A stretch of 64,000 bases of DNA from Nectonema munidae (taxonomy: Eukaryota; Nematomorpha; Nectonematoida; Nectonematidae), in assembly GCA_030549495.1 (NCBI GenBank), contig JAUIRK010000256.1:124001-188000 (forward strand), written 5' to 3'. Positions 53,979 through 64,000 of this stretch are shown here, piece after piece; positions within the stretch are counted from its first letter, which is position 1; the number at the start of each line of letters is the position of its first letter. A model generated the notes under the pieces. The model was not told the origin of the DNA, did not search any database, and worked only from the letters and a program-made list of their open reading frames with translations. Both the position numbers and the translations under genes were made by a program.

Positions 53979-54729
53979 AAGCAGTGAGTGTGTCTAGGAA
54001 GGAAGGCTTGTCAATTTCAGGAGGAAGAATAATTTGCAAGTTTTTCAAAGCAACTAAAAGATTACTTTGCAGATTGTTGATATTTTGTGAAAACTCAATA
54101 TTTGCATTGGATAAGCTTGTGCTCGCTTAAAAATGTGCCATTTTTTGGGAAAATAAAATTTACGTTTAGCATTTGAAATGTGAAGTAGTTCTGTAAAAAA
54201 GTTGTTTCTTTGCGAAACATTCTATCAATCTTAAAACAATATGGATATCATTTAATTAAGCAAGTTTTATGAAGTCTTCTTTTGATTCGCCTTTGTACAT
54301 GAGCTACACGCGCGAATCAAAAGGTTTTTTTTGTAGCCCTCACGTTTTTGATGAGTATACACTCTACCCGCAACTTCTGTAACTTGTTTCATATACTTCG
54401 CTATTGATTAAGCATTTCAAGGTGACTTTGCAACTCGTATTGGCTTGCCAATGAACTTCCTTACTTCATAAGTAGTCATTGGCCTAAGCATTCTGTTTCC
54501 AACATAAACTCTCAGAATTCGTGAGATTATTTAAACGTTTTTTTCTACCTTGTGAATAAAGGACATTCACAATTTTTGAATTTCGTCGATATTCTCTGTC
54601 AAAGAAGTTTCTTTGTAATAGACGACAGCCGGCAAGACTCTCATGTTCACTTAGTTTAAGCGTTTTCAAATAACTTGGAATTAAAGTTCTTGATATGAAG
54701 ATTTGGACGGCATTCCAGCTCCATTCCAT
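53979..54729 (-). CDS. Tentative minus-strand two-exon gene, unknown product
   Basis: Exon 1, 54729-54549, starts at an ATG and ends CAAG|GTAGAA in phase 1. Exon 2, 54125-53979, follows a TTTTTAAG acceptor, begins with 2 bases that complete a GCG Ala codon, and ends at a GTAGGA donor in phase 1. The product (about 109 codons seen) has a compositionally ordinary first exon (W-S-W-N-A-V-Q-I-F-I-S-R, then E-H-E-S-L-A-G-C-R-L-L-Q). The second exon is an amphipathic, possibly coiled segment rich in Asn/Leu, with L-P-P-E-I-D-K-P-S-F-L-D. No family recognised and no third exon found. Support is phase agreement and non-AT-driven codons only. Confidence 0.35.
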
Positions 54730-57159
54730 AGTATACGATTTAGATAACGCTCATTGATGCTATTTAGCGAGAAGGGAATTCATCGGTGCTATTTGGGAGA
54801 AGCGACAATCTTCTAGCAAATTTGTATCGTTAATGAATCTGATGTGAAAATTTCTAGATAAGCGGATTTAGATATTACGATACCCTGCGTACCTACATGC
54901 GGATGTTAGTTCTAGAAAATCGAAATGTCGATGTCAAAAATTTTGTCAGTTAGATTAAATTGATAAAAAATATTTTTCGACCTGGAATTTCTAAAAAAAA
55001 ATTAAATTGCAATCCATGTTTTATTTTTGTTTAATGGAATAAATATAATTTCACAGTTCACATCTTTCTTACTGCTTGTTTCTAAGAGTTTAATTCAGAA
55101 ATAGATCTGTGAAGCTGAAATGTCCTTGAATTCAGGGTTTTTCGGGGTCGGAGATATCAAAGTAATAGGAGACCATTGTGAGTCTGTTTTTTAAGAAATA
55201 AAAAACAATTTAAATTTGGTTAGCATATTGAGCGGTCCTTATTTATTCAAAATCGAAACTAAGGGTTAGATTTAAATAAAAACTTGCCCTAACCCTTTTG
55301 ATTTAAAACTTCTCTGCAATTTCTATTTTACTTTACTTATGAAATCCGAATCTCTAAAAAGAATCCTCCATTGTGAAGATATATATATTTTTATGTATCT
55401 GGATGTGTTACGGAAAAATTCCGTCGTCCTGGTGAAACTACATCATTTACTTCAGGGAAAAAATTTTCCTTTTAGCGATTATTCGCCAAAAAGCGTTTGT
55501 TTTGCGATGTGAGTTTCAATGAAAGTGAAGGGAAAATTTTAAAATATTCTTTTTTTTATATTTCAATATTTGCCCAAAATTCTTATAATCCTTATTTGGA
55601 AAAGTTTTACATGTAGTAAAGTGTCATATGGCGGCTATTTCTACTATGGAAATGGCCCCTTATCCGAAGGGGGTTTCTCAAAATGGCAAAGGAGATTTCA
55701 TAAGGTTAAAATCGTTTTTTATTACGATCTTCGACAAGATCTCATTTTTTAAACAGACATTGATATAACTGATTTTCCTCACGCGTAATCCTGTAGTGCG
55801 TAGTTATTTCTTCTACCGAATATAATAAGTTTTGTCTTTTTAATAAATTGCTTGGGAAAGGACACTTATAAAAGTCACCTTATTAAAAAGTTTTGATTTT
55901 TTATTTCATAATCTATGATACGACTCCAAACATATACGCGAAATGAAGAGTAAGGTGTAATAGTGCATTTTTAATCAATTATTGTGATGCCAATTTTTCA
56001 AAGCGAATATAAAATGTCTTCTATAGATATAATATATTTTTGGCGAAAATTTATATACATTATTTCGAATAAAATTATAAAATAAAATATTAGTTTGATA
56101 GTAAAACATTCATCATGTTGTACGCATGGCTAACATACGCACAGATTGAAGTTAACTGAGTTCTGCACAACTTCATGACAACATACAGTGTTGGTCTAGA
56201 AGAAAATTTATACCCCTGCTATTTTATATCATCTTTTTTCTAAGATTCATTTTTGAAATATTATAGGAAAGCTTTAAGAATGAATGTATATCTATCTCCG
56301 TGACTGGCGATGCTTGGTTTTATACAATAGGCATGTAAAATTTAAATCGCTTGCCCTGCATCCTATTCACACATAGTAGATCTGTAATGAAAGATGAAGG
56401 CACAATTTATATAAAATACATTAGAGACCTTTTTGGCAAATCCGCAATTTTAAATCATCATAATTTTAATTTTAAGGGCATGCCTTACTTGCAATGAGGA
56501 ATTGCTTCTGATCTATCTATACCAAATGTGAGCAAGCGCCCGGGTCGCATGCTGCCCTCCGTTGATTTTTATGCGGCCCCCTTAGAGACTCTAGATTGAC
56601 AATTAGTTTACTATCCTTGATGCAAAGAAATTTTGATATACTGGATTGCAACAATTTACGCTGAAACTCCTGTTTTGTTTTTTCGTAGTTGAGTTAGTAT
56701 TATATTTTGAATCGTGAAGAATTCTTTGGCTTTATATTTTTTGTTTTAAGTGCACTTTGCTGTTGTAAGTATTTATGATTTAAAATATCTTTTTTAAGGT
56801 TACATTTTCTTACAGATGTTTGATTTAAAATTTTGATGAGGAATGATATTTTGTCTAAAATATGTGCTTAAAAGGCTTTGAATCAATAAAATTACTTTCA
56901 TGTTTAACCTTAAAGTTTCTTTGAGTATTAACAAAAATATGTTTTTTATCTTGACTATTTTTATTACCTACTCATGTTACTATAACATGGAGCTCTTGAC
57001 CCTTTGAGAAGCAATGTGACACCGATGTACCATGAAATGAAAATCATCTGCTTAAAATATATAAAATGCGCTTGAAAAAGAAAGCAGACGATTAGTATTC
57101 TAAATTGGGCTCCTCAAAGGAGTAAAGCGTTAAATTTTTAATCCTGATCTAGACTAAAG
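54730..57159. other. Intergenic, possible hAT scrap
   Basis: No gene recognised. Around 56525-56600 the GC-rich words CGCCCGGGTCGCATGCTGCC and TATGCGGCCCCCTTAGAGAC resemble the left part of animal hAT elements, without a partner end. Confidence 0.35.
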
Positions 57160-60100
57160 CAGGAGTGGGTAAGTTTTTTGTGCATGAAAGCCTAACCTAA
57201 CACTTACCTCTATCCCATTAGACCAATCAGTCTCTAGCGCATCCGGCCCTTAGCTTCTTGTTTAGATGGCCCCATAACAAAGTTGCAGAAAAATAGACTA
57301 GAAATATCGAATCAAAAGTGTCGGGATTTTGTAAAATTATTAATCTATGTACTGTTTATAGGTTGCAGAGTCCTTTTAGATCTATGCTATGCTCTTAAAT
57401 CTTCTTTGCCTACACCCTGTCCCCAAGTTGGTCGTCGGTGGCTACAATCCGCTCTCTCCATTTTTTCTTGTAAGCATTCTCTTTGTTGAAACCAAGATCT
57501 TGGAGTCGCTCTATTACTCCATCTTTTGCGTTGTGTTCCCCTGCTTCTCTTTCCATCCACTTTTTTTTTATATCCATCGCTTATCTCACTATGTCGTTTT
57601 AAAAGGTCTGATGTACCACCTCTATTTGCTGCGTTTCCGCTACTGCCAATACACTTATCCTGTCTTTTCTCTCACTTCTTCAGATCTCTTTTGGTCTTTT
57701 AGTGTTAATATTGTCAATCTGGGCCTTTGTTTAAAAAATGTTGCGAACCAATGCTTTAGACCAGTGTTTCCCAAACACTTTTCTAACCCCCTATTAAAAA
57801 ATTGATACACAAATACATAAAAATGTTTTTATTTAAAAAGTTAGATACATGTTTTTTTCTTTTTGAATGGGATGAATGAGTTTGATGTTTATTTGCTAAG
57901 GCTTCTATATTTGGTTCTATGCTGCTGAGAAGGAGTCTTAAGTCGCGTCTGCTCGCGATTTGCAAACGATTTCTTTGTCTGCTGAGAAGCTGTGTTATGA
58001 CACGGAAACTGCGTTCAGCCATATACGTAGTAGGAAAATCAATCAAAAAAATCTTAATTTTTTTCCATAATTTCGGAAATTTTTCAGGAATGCAAGGTTT
58101 GATATGATTGTTTGAAGAGAGGCTTCAACTCAAAGTCATTTTTTAAGAGAAGGAATTCTTCTTGCGTTTCGCAATTAGTTTCATCGGTTGTATCCTAAAG
58201 AAAAGGATTGATGAGCCAGTCAGGTAATTAATAAGATCATGATATCTAAATGTCATGTTTTTGCGTAGAAAGGTCAAATGCTCACAATAAATAAGGAGAT
58301 CATCTATTGTAGGACAATCAAACGTCAGGTCTTTTTTTTAGCATATAGGGATAGCTCTCCACGACCGATATTTTGTCTGAAAAGTGAGAGTTTTTCAGTC
58401 TTGATGAGATTAATCTCAGCTCCTTGCAGATTTAGCTCGTTAAATATGGTGAACAGGTCTGTCAAGTAGGTCACATCACTTTTGCAAGCTATGAGCTCAT
58501 AGAGAGTAAAACCGCTTCAACGATTTTCCTCTTGATAACCACCGTACTTCGGTGTGTAAAAGCAGGCGATCAAATTCTTCATTGTTGTCTTTGCAAAGTT
58601 GACGAAATAATCGCGACTTCAGAGAATTACATTTTATTTTGTTCACTGCTGATATAATGCTATCAAGAGATTTGTGAAGACGTTCATTCAAGTTTTTTGC
58701 AACTAAGTGCTGGCGATGAATAACACAGTGAACCGTGAGACAATTGGGAACATGTTTTTTAAAAAAGCAAGGAAACCTTTGTCTTCCCATTAAGGCTGGA
58801 GCTCCATCAGTTGAACAAGCAACGATATTAGTCAAAGGAATTTCCTTCTCTTTTAAAAACGCATAAACTTTATTGAAAATTGATTCGCCTTTAGTGCCAG
58901 TTTCAAGTTCATCAGCAAAAAAAACTTGTGAAACTTTCCCATCTGAAACGGACATACGCCAAAAGCAATGCTTCATTACCTGGAAGAGTAGATTCGTCCA
59001 ACTGACTTTTGAGCGTTTCATATAAAGTTTCTTCAATATTGCACGCCATCTTATCAATTCTTCTTTGTACTGAATTATTACTAAGTGGAATTGAATTCAA
59101 AATAGTTTTAGAAAAAGGATGATCCATCACAGTACTGAGAACTTCTCTTCTATAGCTGGTAAAATAAGTTGTTCTCCAATTGTGTGAGGTTTCCCTGATT
59201 TAGCAATCAATTTTGAAATATTGTATGAACAAACAAGCCCATCATCACGCTTTTGTGATAAACGATGAAATTCGATTCCGGTTATTAAATTTATCAAGAA
59301 GTTTATGAAATATGACATTTTTACATTTGCTTTGTTTAAATGCATTTTGGTCAAATGTTGGGAAAGCCTGGATGGTTTCATTGCTTCATTTGAAAATACC
59401 TTTTCGTAAAGGAGCACATAAGCTGTTATTCATTTTTAAAAAATGGAATAAACCCAAACTTAAGATATTAAACGTTATACTGTCGACACTTTTTCTTTGA
59501 ACTTTTTGCCATTTTCAAAATTGGAAAAACAAACTTATAGCTTTGAATAAAGTAAATAGATTAACACAAAAAAAGTTACTTTGTTTTAGCTTTCAAAAGA
59601 GTAATGCAGTTCATGAGTAATTTGCTTTGACGTGTCTGTATCTGTTAATAAAGTGCAAGCTATGTGCACGTGAGGCGAATAAAAAGGTCCGAGAAAAATA
59701 TCAGAAACATGTGGAGAGAAGTACACATCATACATAAGCTTTTGTGAAAGCTCTTCTATTTACACATGTTGAATGTATTATTCCGAGTTATCACAAGTTT
59801 CAATGATCTCGTGAGCTTAAAAATAATTATACAGCGCCCCTTTGCGCGACTCTAACGCCCCATATCTCAAGCAAAACATTTGACCCCCCTTGTGTCTTGA
59901 TAACGCCCACCCCTTAAGGGACGCTACCGCCCACTTTGGGAAACAGTGCTTTAGACTATCATTTATCAATGATCTGACAAAAAAGGAAGACAGTTTCATA
60001 GAAATCAAAAGCATGTCATTTTCCAATATTTAATTTAAGTATTTAAGTGAAGTTAGTTTCAAAGTAATAAAAGTGAATGAACAATGGCGAAAGTTTGACA

Positions 60101-60995
60101 TTTTTAATAAGTACGTTCTTTGTATCCAAGTAACAAGTAAATGAGTAATTAGCTGTGTTTCGGAAATTATTGCTTTGCGTCAGGATTCACAAACCTGTTG
60201 CAATTACGCTGGCTGAGCGCGTGTGTGTATACGCGACTGTGATGATCGATCAGCTGTTCAATGCATATAGCCTTGATTATAAATAACTTAATGCTAGTTG
60301 CTATTATCTGTTATTTAAATTGTTTTCATTTTTTTAAAGACTTTATTTTTAATGTTTATTTGTATGTGAACTGTTTCGATCAAAATGACAAGTGGTTTAA
60401 AATTGTATACTGTAATCAAAAATGGGCAAAAGAACTTGATCCTAAGAAAGAATGGCTAAAGTACTCAGAGACAAATGGCATGGTGCACACAATATCTTGA
60501 GATTTATGTTAAAAACATGAGACAAAGCTGAACGCACTGAGAAATTTTAGTCGCTCTTTCATAGTAGGCATCAAGAACACTGCCTTAAAGAAAGTCAATG
60601 TTGTCAAACATTCAAAGTCAGATATGCATGGCAAAGCTTTAAATCTTGAACAGGAACCTCCATCTATCATAGATATTGACAAGTCCACACCTATGTGTTG
60701 CCAAAAGAAGAATAGCCGTTTAGTAAATATCCAAAAATTGCCGAACTAGAACTACGTCATGGTGGACAGTTAGACCAGACATACTTGAATGAACCAAAGT
60801 GTCAAGAATTCACTCCCTCTATTGGTGAGGGGTGAATTTGTGCAAAGCTTTGTCAAGGGTGAATATTTTTTTGGGGTTTTTGGTTGTGCCAAAAAAAATC
60901 ATTGAGAGGGGGGGTGTTTGGTTTTTTTTTTTATAAGGAAGTTTGTTTTCTAACTTCGTTTTTTTAAATATTATAGTTACCCTTGCCTACTCCTG
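57160..60995. mobile_element. Probable outer hAT-type element interrupted by a second hAT
   Basis: The left end CAGGAGTGGGTAAGTTTTTT and the minus-strand right end CAGGAGTAGGCAAGGGTAAC are inverted over about 13 bases. Subtracting the nested 57762-59948 element leaves about 1.6 kb. On the right side lie transposase-like N-terminal pieces (60390-60780, plus strand): K-W-F-K-I-V-Y-C-N-Q-K-W, then C-E-I-C-V, and H-S-K-S-D-M-H-G-K-A-L, resembling the TTF-type zinc finger of C17orf113/ZNF862-like proteins. Flanking 8-mers do not match, so the pairing of these ends is uncertain. A different terminus (minus strand CAGGGAAGGGTAACCTACGT) at about 61364 is an alternative right end. Confidence 0.45.
57762..59948 (-). 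mobile_element. Full-length BED-finger (ZBED5-like) hAT transposon, broken, with perfect target duplication
   Basis: CTTTAGAC flanks both ends (57754-57761 and 59949-59956). The left terminus CAGTGTTTCCCAAAC and the minus-strand right terminus CACTGTTTCCCAAAG are inverted repeats. On the minus strand a BED-finger half with C-x-x-C lost and S-R-L-S-Q-H-L-T-K-M-H kept lies at about 59420-59330. Next come D-K-M-A-C-N-I-E-E-T-L and, at 59057-58497, the catalytic core: A-C-S-T-D-G-A-P-A-L-M-G, C-V-I-H-R-Q-H-L-V-A-K, L-L-H-T-E-V-R-W-L-S-R-G-K. The C-terminal dimerisation region is at about 58046-57880: A-E-R-S-F-R-V and R-R-D-L-R-L-L-L. The frame shifts at least twice and has stops, so it is inactive. 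The perfect 8-base duplication shows complete ends. Confidence 0.88.
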
Positions 60996-61014
60996 ATTAA
61001 TAAAACCATCCCTT

Positions 61015-61133
61015 GAACTCTTTTTTCTTCAAAAAAAACACCAAAAAAAAAAAAACCAAACACTAAACAATATAAATTTTGTATTTGTTTTTTTATTTTT
61101 AAATATTAATATTTAAATTTTTTTCTTTTTTTT

Positions 61134-61169
<36 letters not shown>

Positions 61170-61263
61170 AAAAAAAAAATATTCTTTTTTTTTTTTTCAA
61201 AATAAAAATTTTTTTTTTTTTTTTTTTAAAAAAAAATAATAATAATAATTTAAAAAATAAATA
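61015..61263. repeat. Homopolymer A/T tracts
   Basis: A run of long poly-A and poly-T blocks (several over 20 bases) ending in an AAT microsatellite. No coding content; the open frame of Lys/Phe here is an artefact of composition. Such blocks are error-prone in sequencing and assembly. Confidence 0.85.
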
Positions 61264-63317
61264 AATTTGTAGCTTGTGATATATCAAAAGCCGTATAATG
61301 CCACACTTGATGGTCCAGTAGACTGCATGCAGTCTTAATGACGTAGGTTACCCTTCCCTGCTCTATGGAGTATTACTCGTATTTAGGCATGTCTTTAGGG
61401 TGAGGGGGTGCGGGTTGATTCCCCTGTGCTTAGAGTCTGGCGATTGATATACTCGTATATTTACTCATATCATCTCAAATTTGAGATGAAACCAAACTCC
61501 ATTGAATTATATACTGATTGGCTACAAAGTAGAAAGGAGATCGCATATATGTGTTCTTATATATTATGAATAAAAGATATTTTGTTGGCAAAATACCAAT
61601 GTTCCAAAAATGGGCAGCAGGAAATGTCCAGTTTTTAATCGAAATCAATATAAATGCAAAAATTGTTACGTATGGGGTTAAGATGAAGAGTTTAGATTTT
61701 GTCCATACTGAGCACCAAGTCCATGTTCAGAATAAATTTAGTGACATTGAAAAGAACTAGGATAACAAGCTAATGACATTTAAAAGATTTTGGAATATTA
61801 TTTATTTTCCTAAAAAGTCAATCCACAAATATTTCAGTGTTAAATTAAAAGTTTTTATTTCTAAATGATCCTTTAAGTATAAGGTCTCTGCGTCTAAGAT
61901 TTATTCTGGTGCAATTAATTACCTTCAATATTGACAATTTAGTAATCACTTTCAAAAAATTTTAACCTTTTTTACAATACCCCTCAAACCTCCAAACACA
62001 CAGGCACATCAAAATATCCGCATGCACATAGATCTCTATTTTTGCTATTGAAGACTATTATTTTTCGAAAAGATCCAAAATAACAAATGAATTTAAAGAA
62101 ATATAAAACCTAGCTCATATTGTTGCCTATTAAGTTGGGCCTAACCCAAAAGTGGACCTTTTATCATTTTTAGAAACACCCTTCTAGGCTCTATCACTGA
62201 AAATAGTCTAAAATGCAGTCTTAAGGCTTACATTTACATATATTTTGTTCTTCTTTGCTATAAATCTTTTTCAAAATGTTTACATTTAACGTATGCATTA
62301 TGTTAATTGATTTGCTTAAGATTTTGTATAAGTGCGCTGTTTTTGAGGCAGGTCTAGGATCCCTGAGTTAAAGGATAGAATTGCTAAGGAACTTGAGGCC
62401 TGATCCAGAAAATGGAGTTGCTTATGAGAAAAAAACGTTGCCTTTGATTTAACATGTTATTCGCTAAACTAGTAGACAGCGTTTGGATGCCTGAATACAC
62501 TTTTATTCCGTATAAGAGTTCTTATATTAATTAATATTTAATTTTATATTTTTTAAATCAATTGAACTGTATATGCTAAAAAATGTTTCGCAAACATTAC
62601 ATTTGACAAAAGGAATAATTGAGAAGATGGTGGTGTTACAAATATAGCTCCAAATATTATCGACGAATTAATAAACGAAGAAGACTGATGAAAATGAGAT
62701 TCCCGATGAAACTGTTTTGAAGGATTATAGACGCACATTTGAGTTATTAGGATTTCTTCATACACAAATGAAGGAAGAAACCAAGTCATCATCTCATAAT
62801 TATAAACATTAATGAATTTGAAAAACTTCAAAGCCTGCAATATATATTAGTACTTTTGCAATTTTCAAAGAATTTTAACAGATGAGTGGGTTTTAACTAG
62901 CTGCACATAAAAATGAACTGAGCTTTTTCCCTATTGAAATAAATGAACTAAACATATTTTTAGTTGATATCATTTGTTTACGCAACAAAACGTATTGGGA
63001 ACAGAGTCCAGAAACACTACAACAACGTCACATACAGTTCTTAATTTAACATTGTGACCTATCGCCCTCTCCCGCTAACGCCTTTAAAGTTTAATATTTT
63101 ATAGCTTTTTCACTTCCCTCGATTTCGTGGCATAAAATAGGTATTTATTTATTTTTCAATTAACTTATAAACATTACTAAACTTTCCGTTTTTGGATAGC
63201 TAGAAAACTGGGTCTCAGAAAAGTAGGAATGAAAAATTCGGTTTCAAAAAATCTTTCGAGAAAAATTCAAAAATAAAGTTATGTACTTTTTTCAAATTGT
63301 CAAGTTTCTAGAAAAAA
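61264..63317. other. Intergenic, fragments only
   Basis: GGTTACCCTTCCCTG at 61350-61364 looks like a hAT right terminus. Near 61620-61730 one plus frame has C-x(9)-C-x-x-C followed by two more cysteine pairs, broken by stops: perhaps a zinc-ribbon fragment of an element. Nothing is supported as a gene. Confidence 0.3.
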
Positions 63318-63496
63318 TTTTAATAAAAATTGTTTGAAAAATTTCTTTCGTTTGTTGTTATAAAGCGGTAAAAACTGGGCATCAAAACTTCAGATGTATT
63401 TTAAAAATTCATTATTTACAAATGTTGAAGTTACTCAAAGTCACATATCAACAAAGGAGGCAACGTAAAGAAAATTTTCAAACAATTTTTATTAAA
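63318..63496. mobile_element. Inverted-repeat element (MITE), about 180 bp
   Basis: TTTAATAAAAATTGTTTGAA with following AAATTTCTTTCG at 63318-63357 is the inverted copy of AAAGAAAATTTTCAAACAAT with TTTTATTAAAG at 63465-63496. Arms of about 40 bases, AT-rich, no duplication delimited. Confidence 0.55.
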
Positions 63497-64000
63497 GTAA
63501 CTTGTATACTGATTTCTTTTTTATTTGTGGCGAAATATAAAACACAAAAAGTGGATAGAATAAAAAAATAAATCATTCTAAAGTAGTCTTAAATTTAAAC
63601 TACATCATAGTATGTCTTTCAATCTTCAATATTACAGGGGTTAATTTGCCTCAGAATAATTTTATATCACTTCTTCAATATACACAAAGAAAAATTCACG
63701 GAGAGAAATCATAGAAATGCCTCCAAAGAACTACCCACTGCGTGGTTTTGTAAAGATCTTTATATATGTTTTTTAAAATGTATTTATGGGCGATTATTTA
63801 CGATGCAAAAGTTCAAATTTCTTTGTCAAATTTTAATTTTTTAAGCGTTTACAAAGCATACTCATTTTATTGACATTCATTTTAAAATGGAGTTCTATTA
63901 TAATAATAATAAAAATAATACTTAAAAAACTTACAATTTATTTTTTTTATAAATTGTACGTTCCGTCTAAACAATAATTCAAAAGAACTATCACGACAAA

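Noticed and set aside
61099-61287. Open frame of Lys/Phe/Ile on the minus strand
   Set aside because: Pure homopolymer translation with no coding signal.
61395-61440. B-box-like GGGTTGATTCCC suggesting a tRNA
   Set aside because: No A box at the right distance and no cloverleaf by eye; possibly a scrap of a SINE.

Overview
The window is a piece of an AT-rich (roughly 70% A+T by eye), intron-rich animal genome. Short coding exons with GT/AG boundaries lie in long introns full of decayed DNA transposons, MITEs, tRNA-derived SINEs and LINE ends. The mix (hAT of several kinds, Merlin, pogo/Tigger, TTAA-flanked MITEs, CR1/Jockey-like LINE tails) and the divergence of the host genes suggest an arthropod or similar invertebrate. 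A parasitic copepod would fit, but that is a guess. No prokaryotic genes, CRISPR arrays or confident functional tRNA/rRNA genes were seen.

Three host genes are supported. (1) Positions 2756-15446 (+): at least 14 exons, all phase-compatible, encoding a single-pass membrane protein with an EGF / Ser-Lys-rich spacer / EGF / SEA / EGF / EGF / transmembrane / basic tail layout. This resembles membrane mucins and other EGF-SEA-EGF-TM surface proteins; its 5' end lies upstream or was not recognised. (2) Positions 23592-27375 (+): a complete two-exon multiple inositol polyphosphate phosphatase (MINPP1 family, 452 aa, secretory signal) with a readable TATA/Inr promoter and a poly(A) signal overlapping the stop codon. 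(3) Positions 39419-43707 (+): five exons of a cyclin L gene; the rest of its second cyclin box and its RS tail were not found. A weaker two-exon minus-strand gene is proposed at 53979-54729.

Between and inside these genes lies a dense transposon fossil record. It includes a Merlin element lacking its catalytic half (12600-13294), a full-length pogo/Tigger copy (34000-36144), a LINE reverse transcriptase fragment (37190-37995), a ZNF862-like hAT transposase (49825-51516), a 2.2-kb BED-finger hAT with perfect 8-bp target duplications (57762-59948) apparently nested in another element, and smaller hAT remnants. At least six non-autonomous families are visible, several with readable target duplications. 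The most useful observations are the EGF-SEA gene with its odd lysine/serine-rich exon, the incomplete cyclin L, the four-copy TTAA MITE family with a palindromic core, and the nested transposons that allow relative dating.
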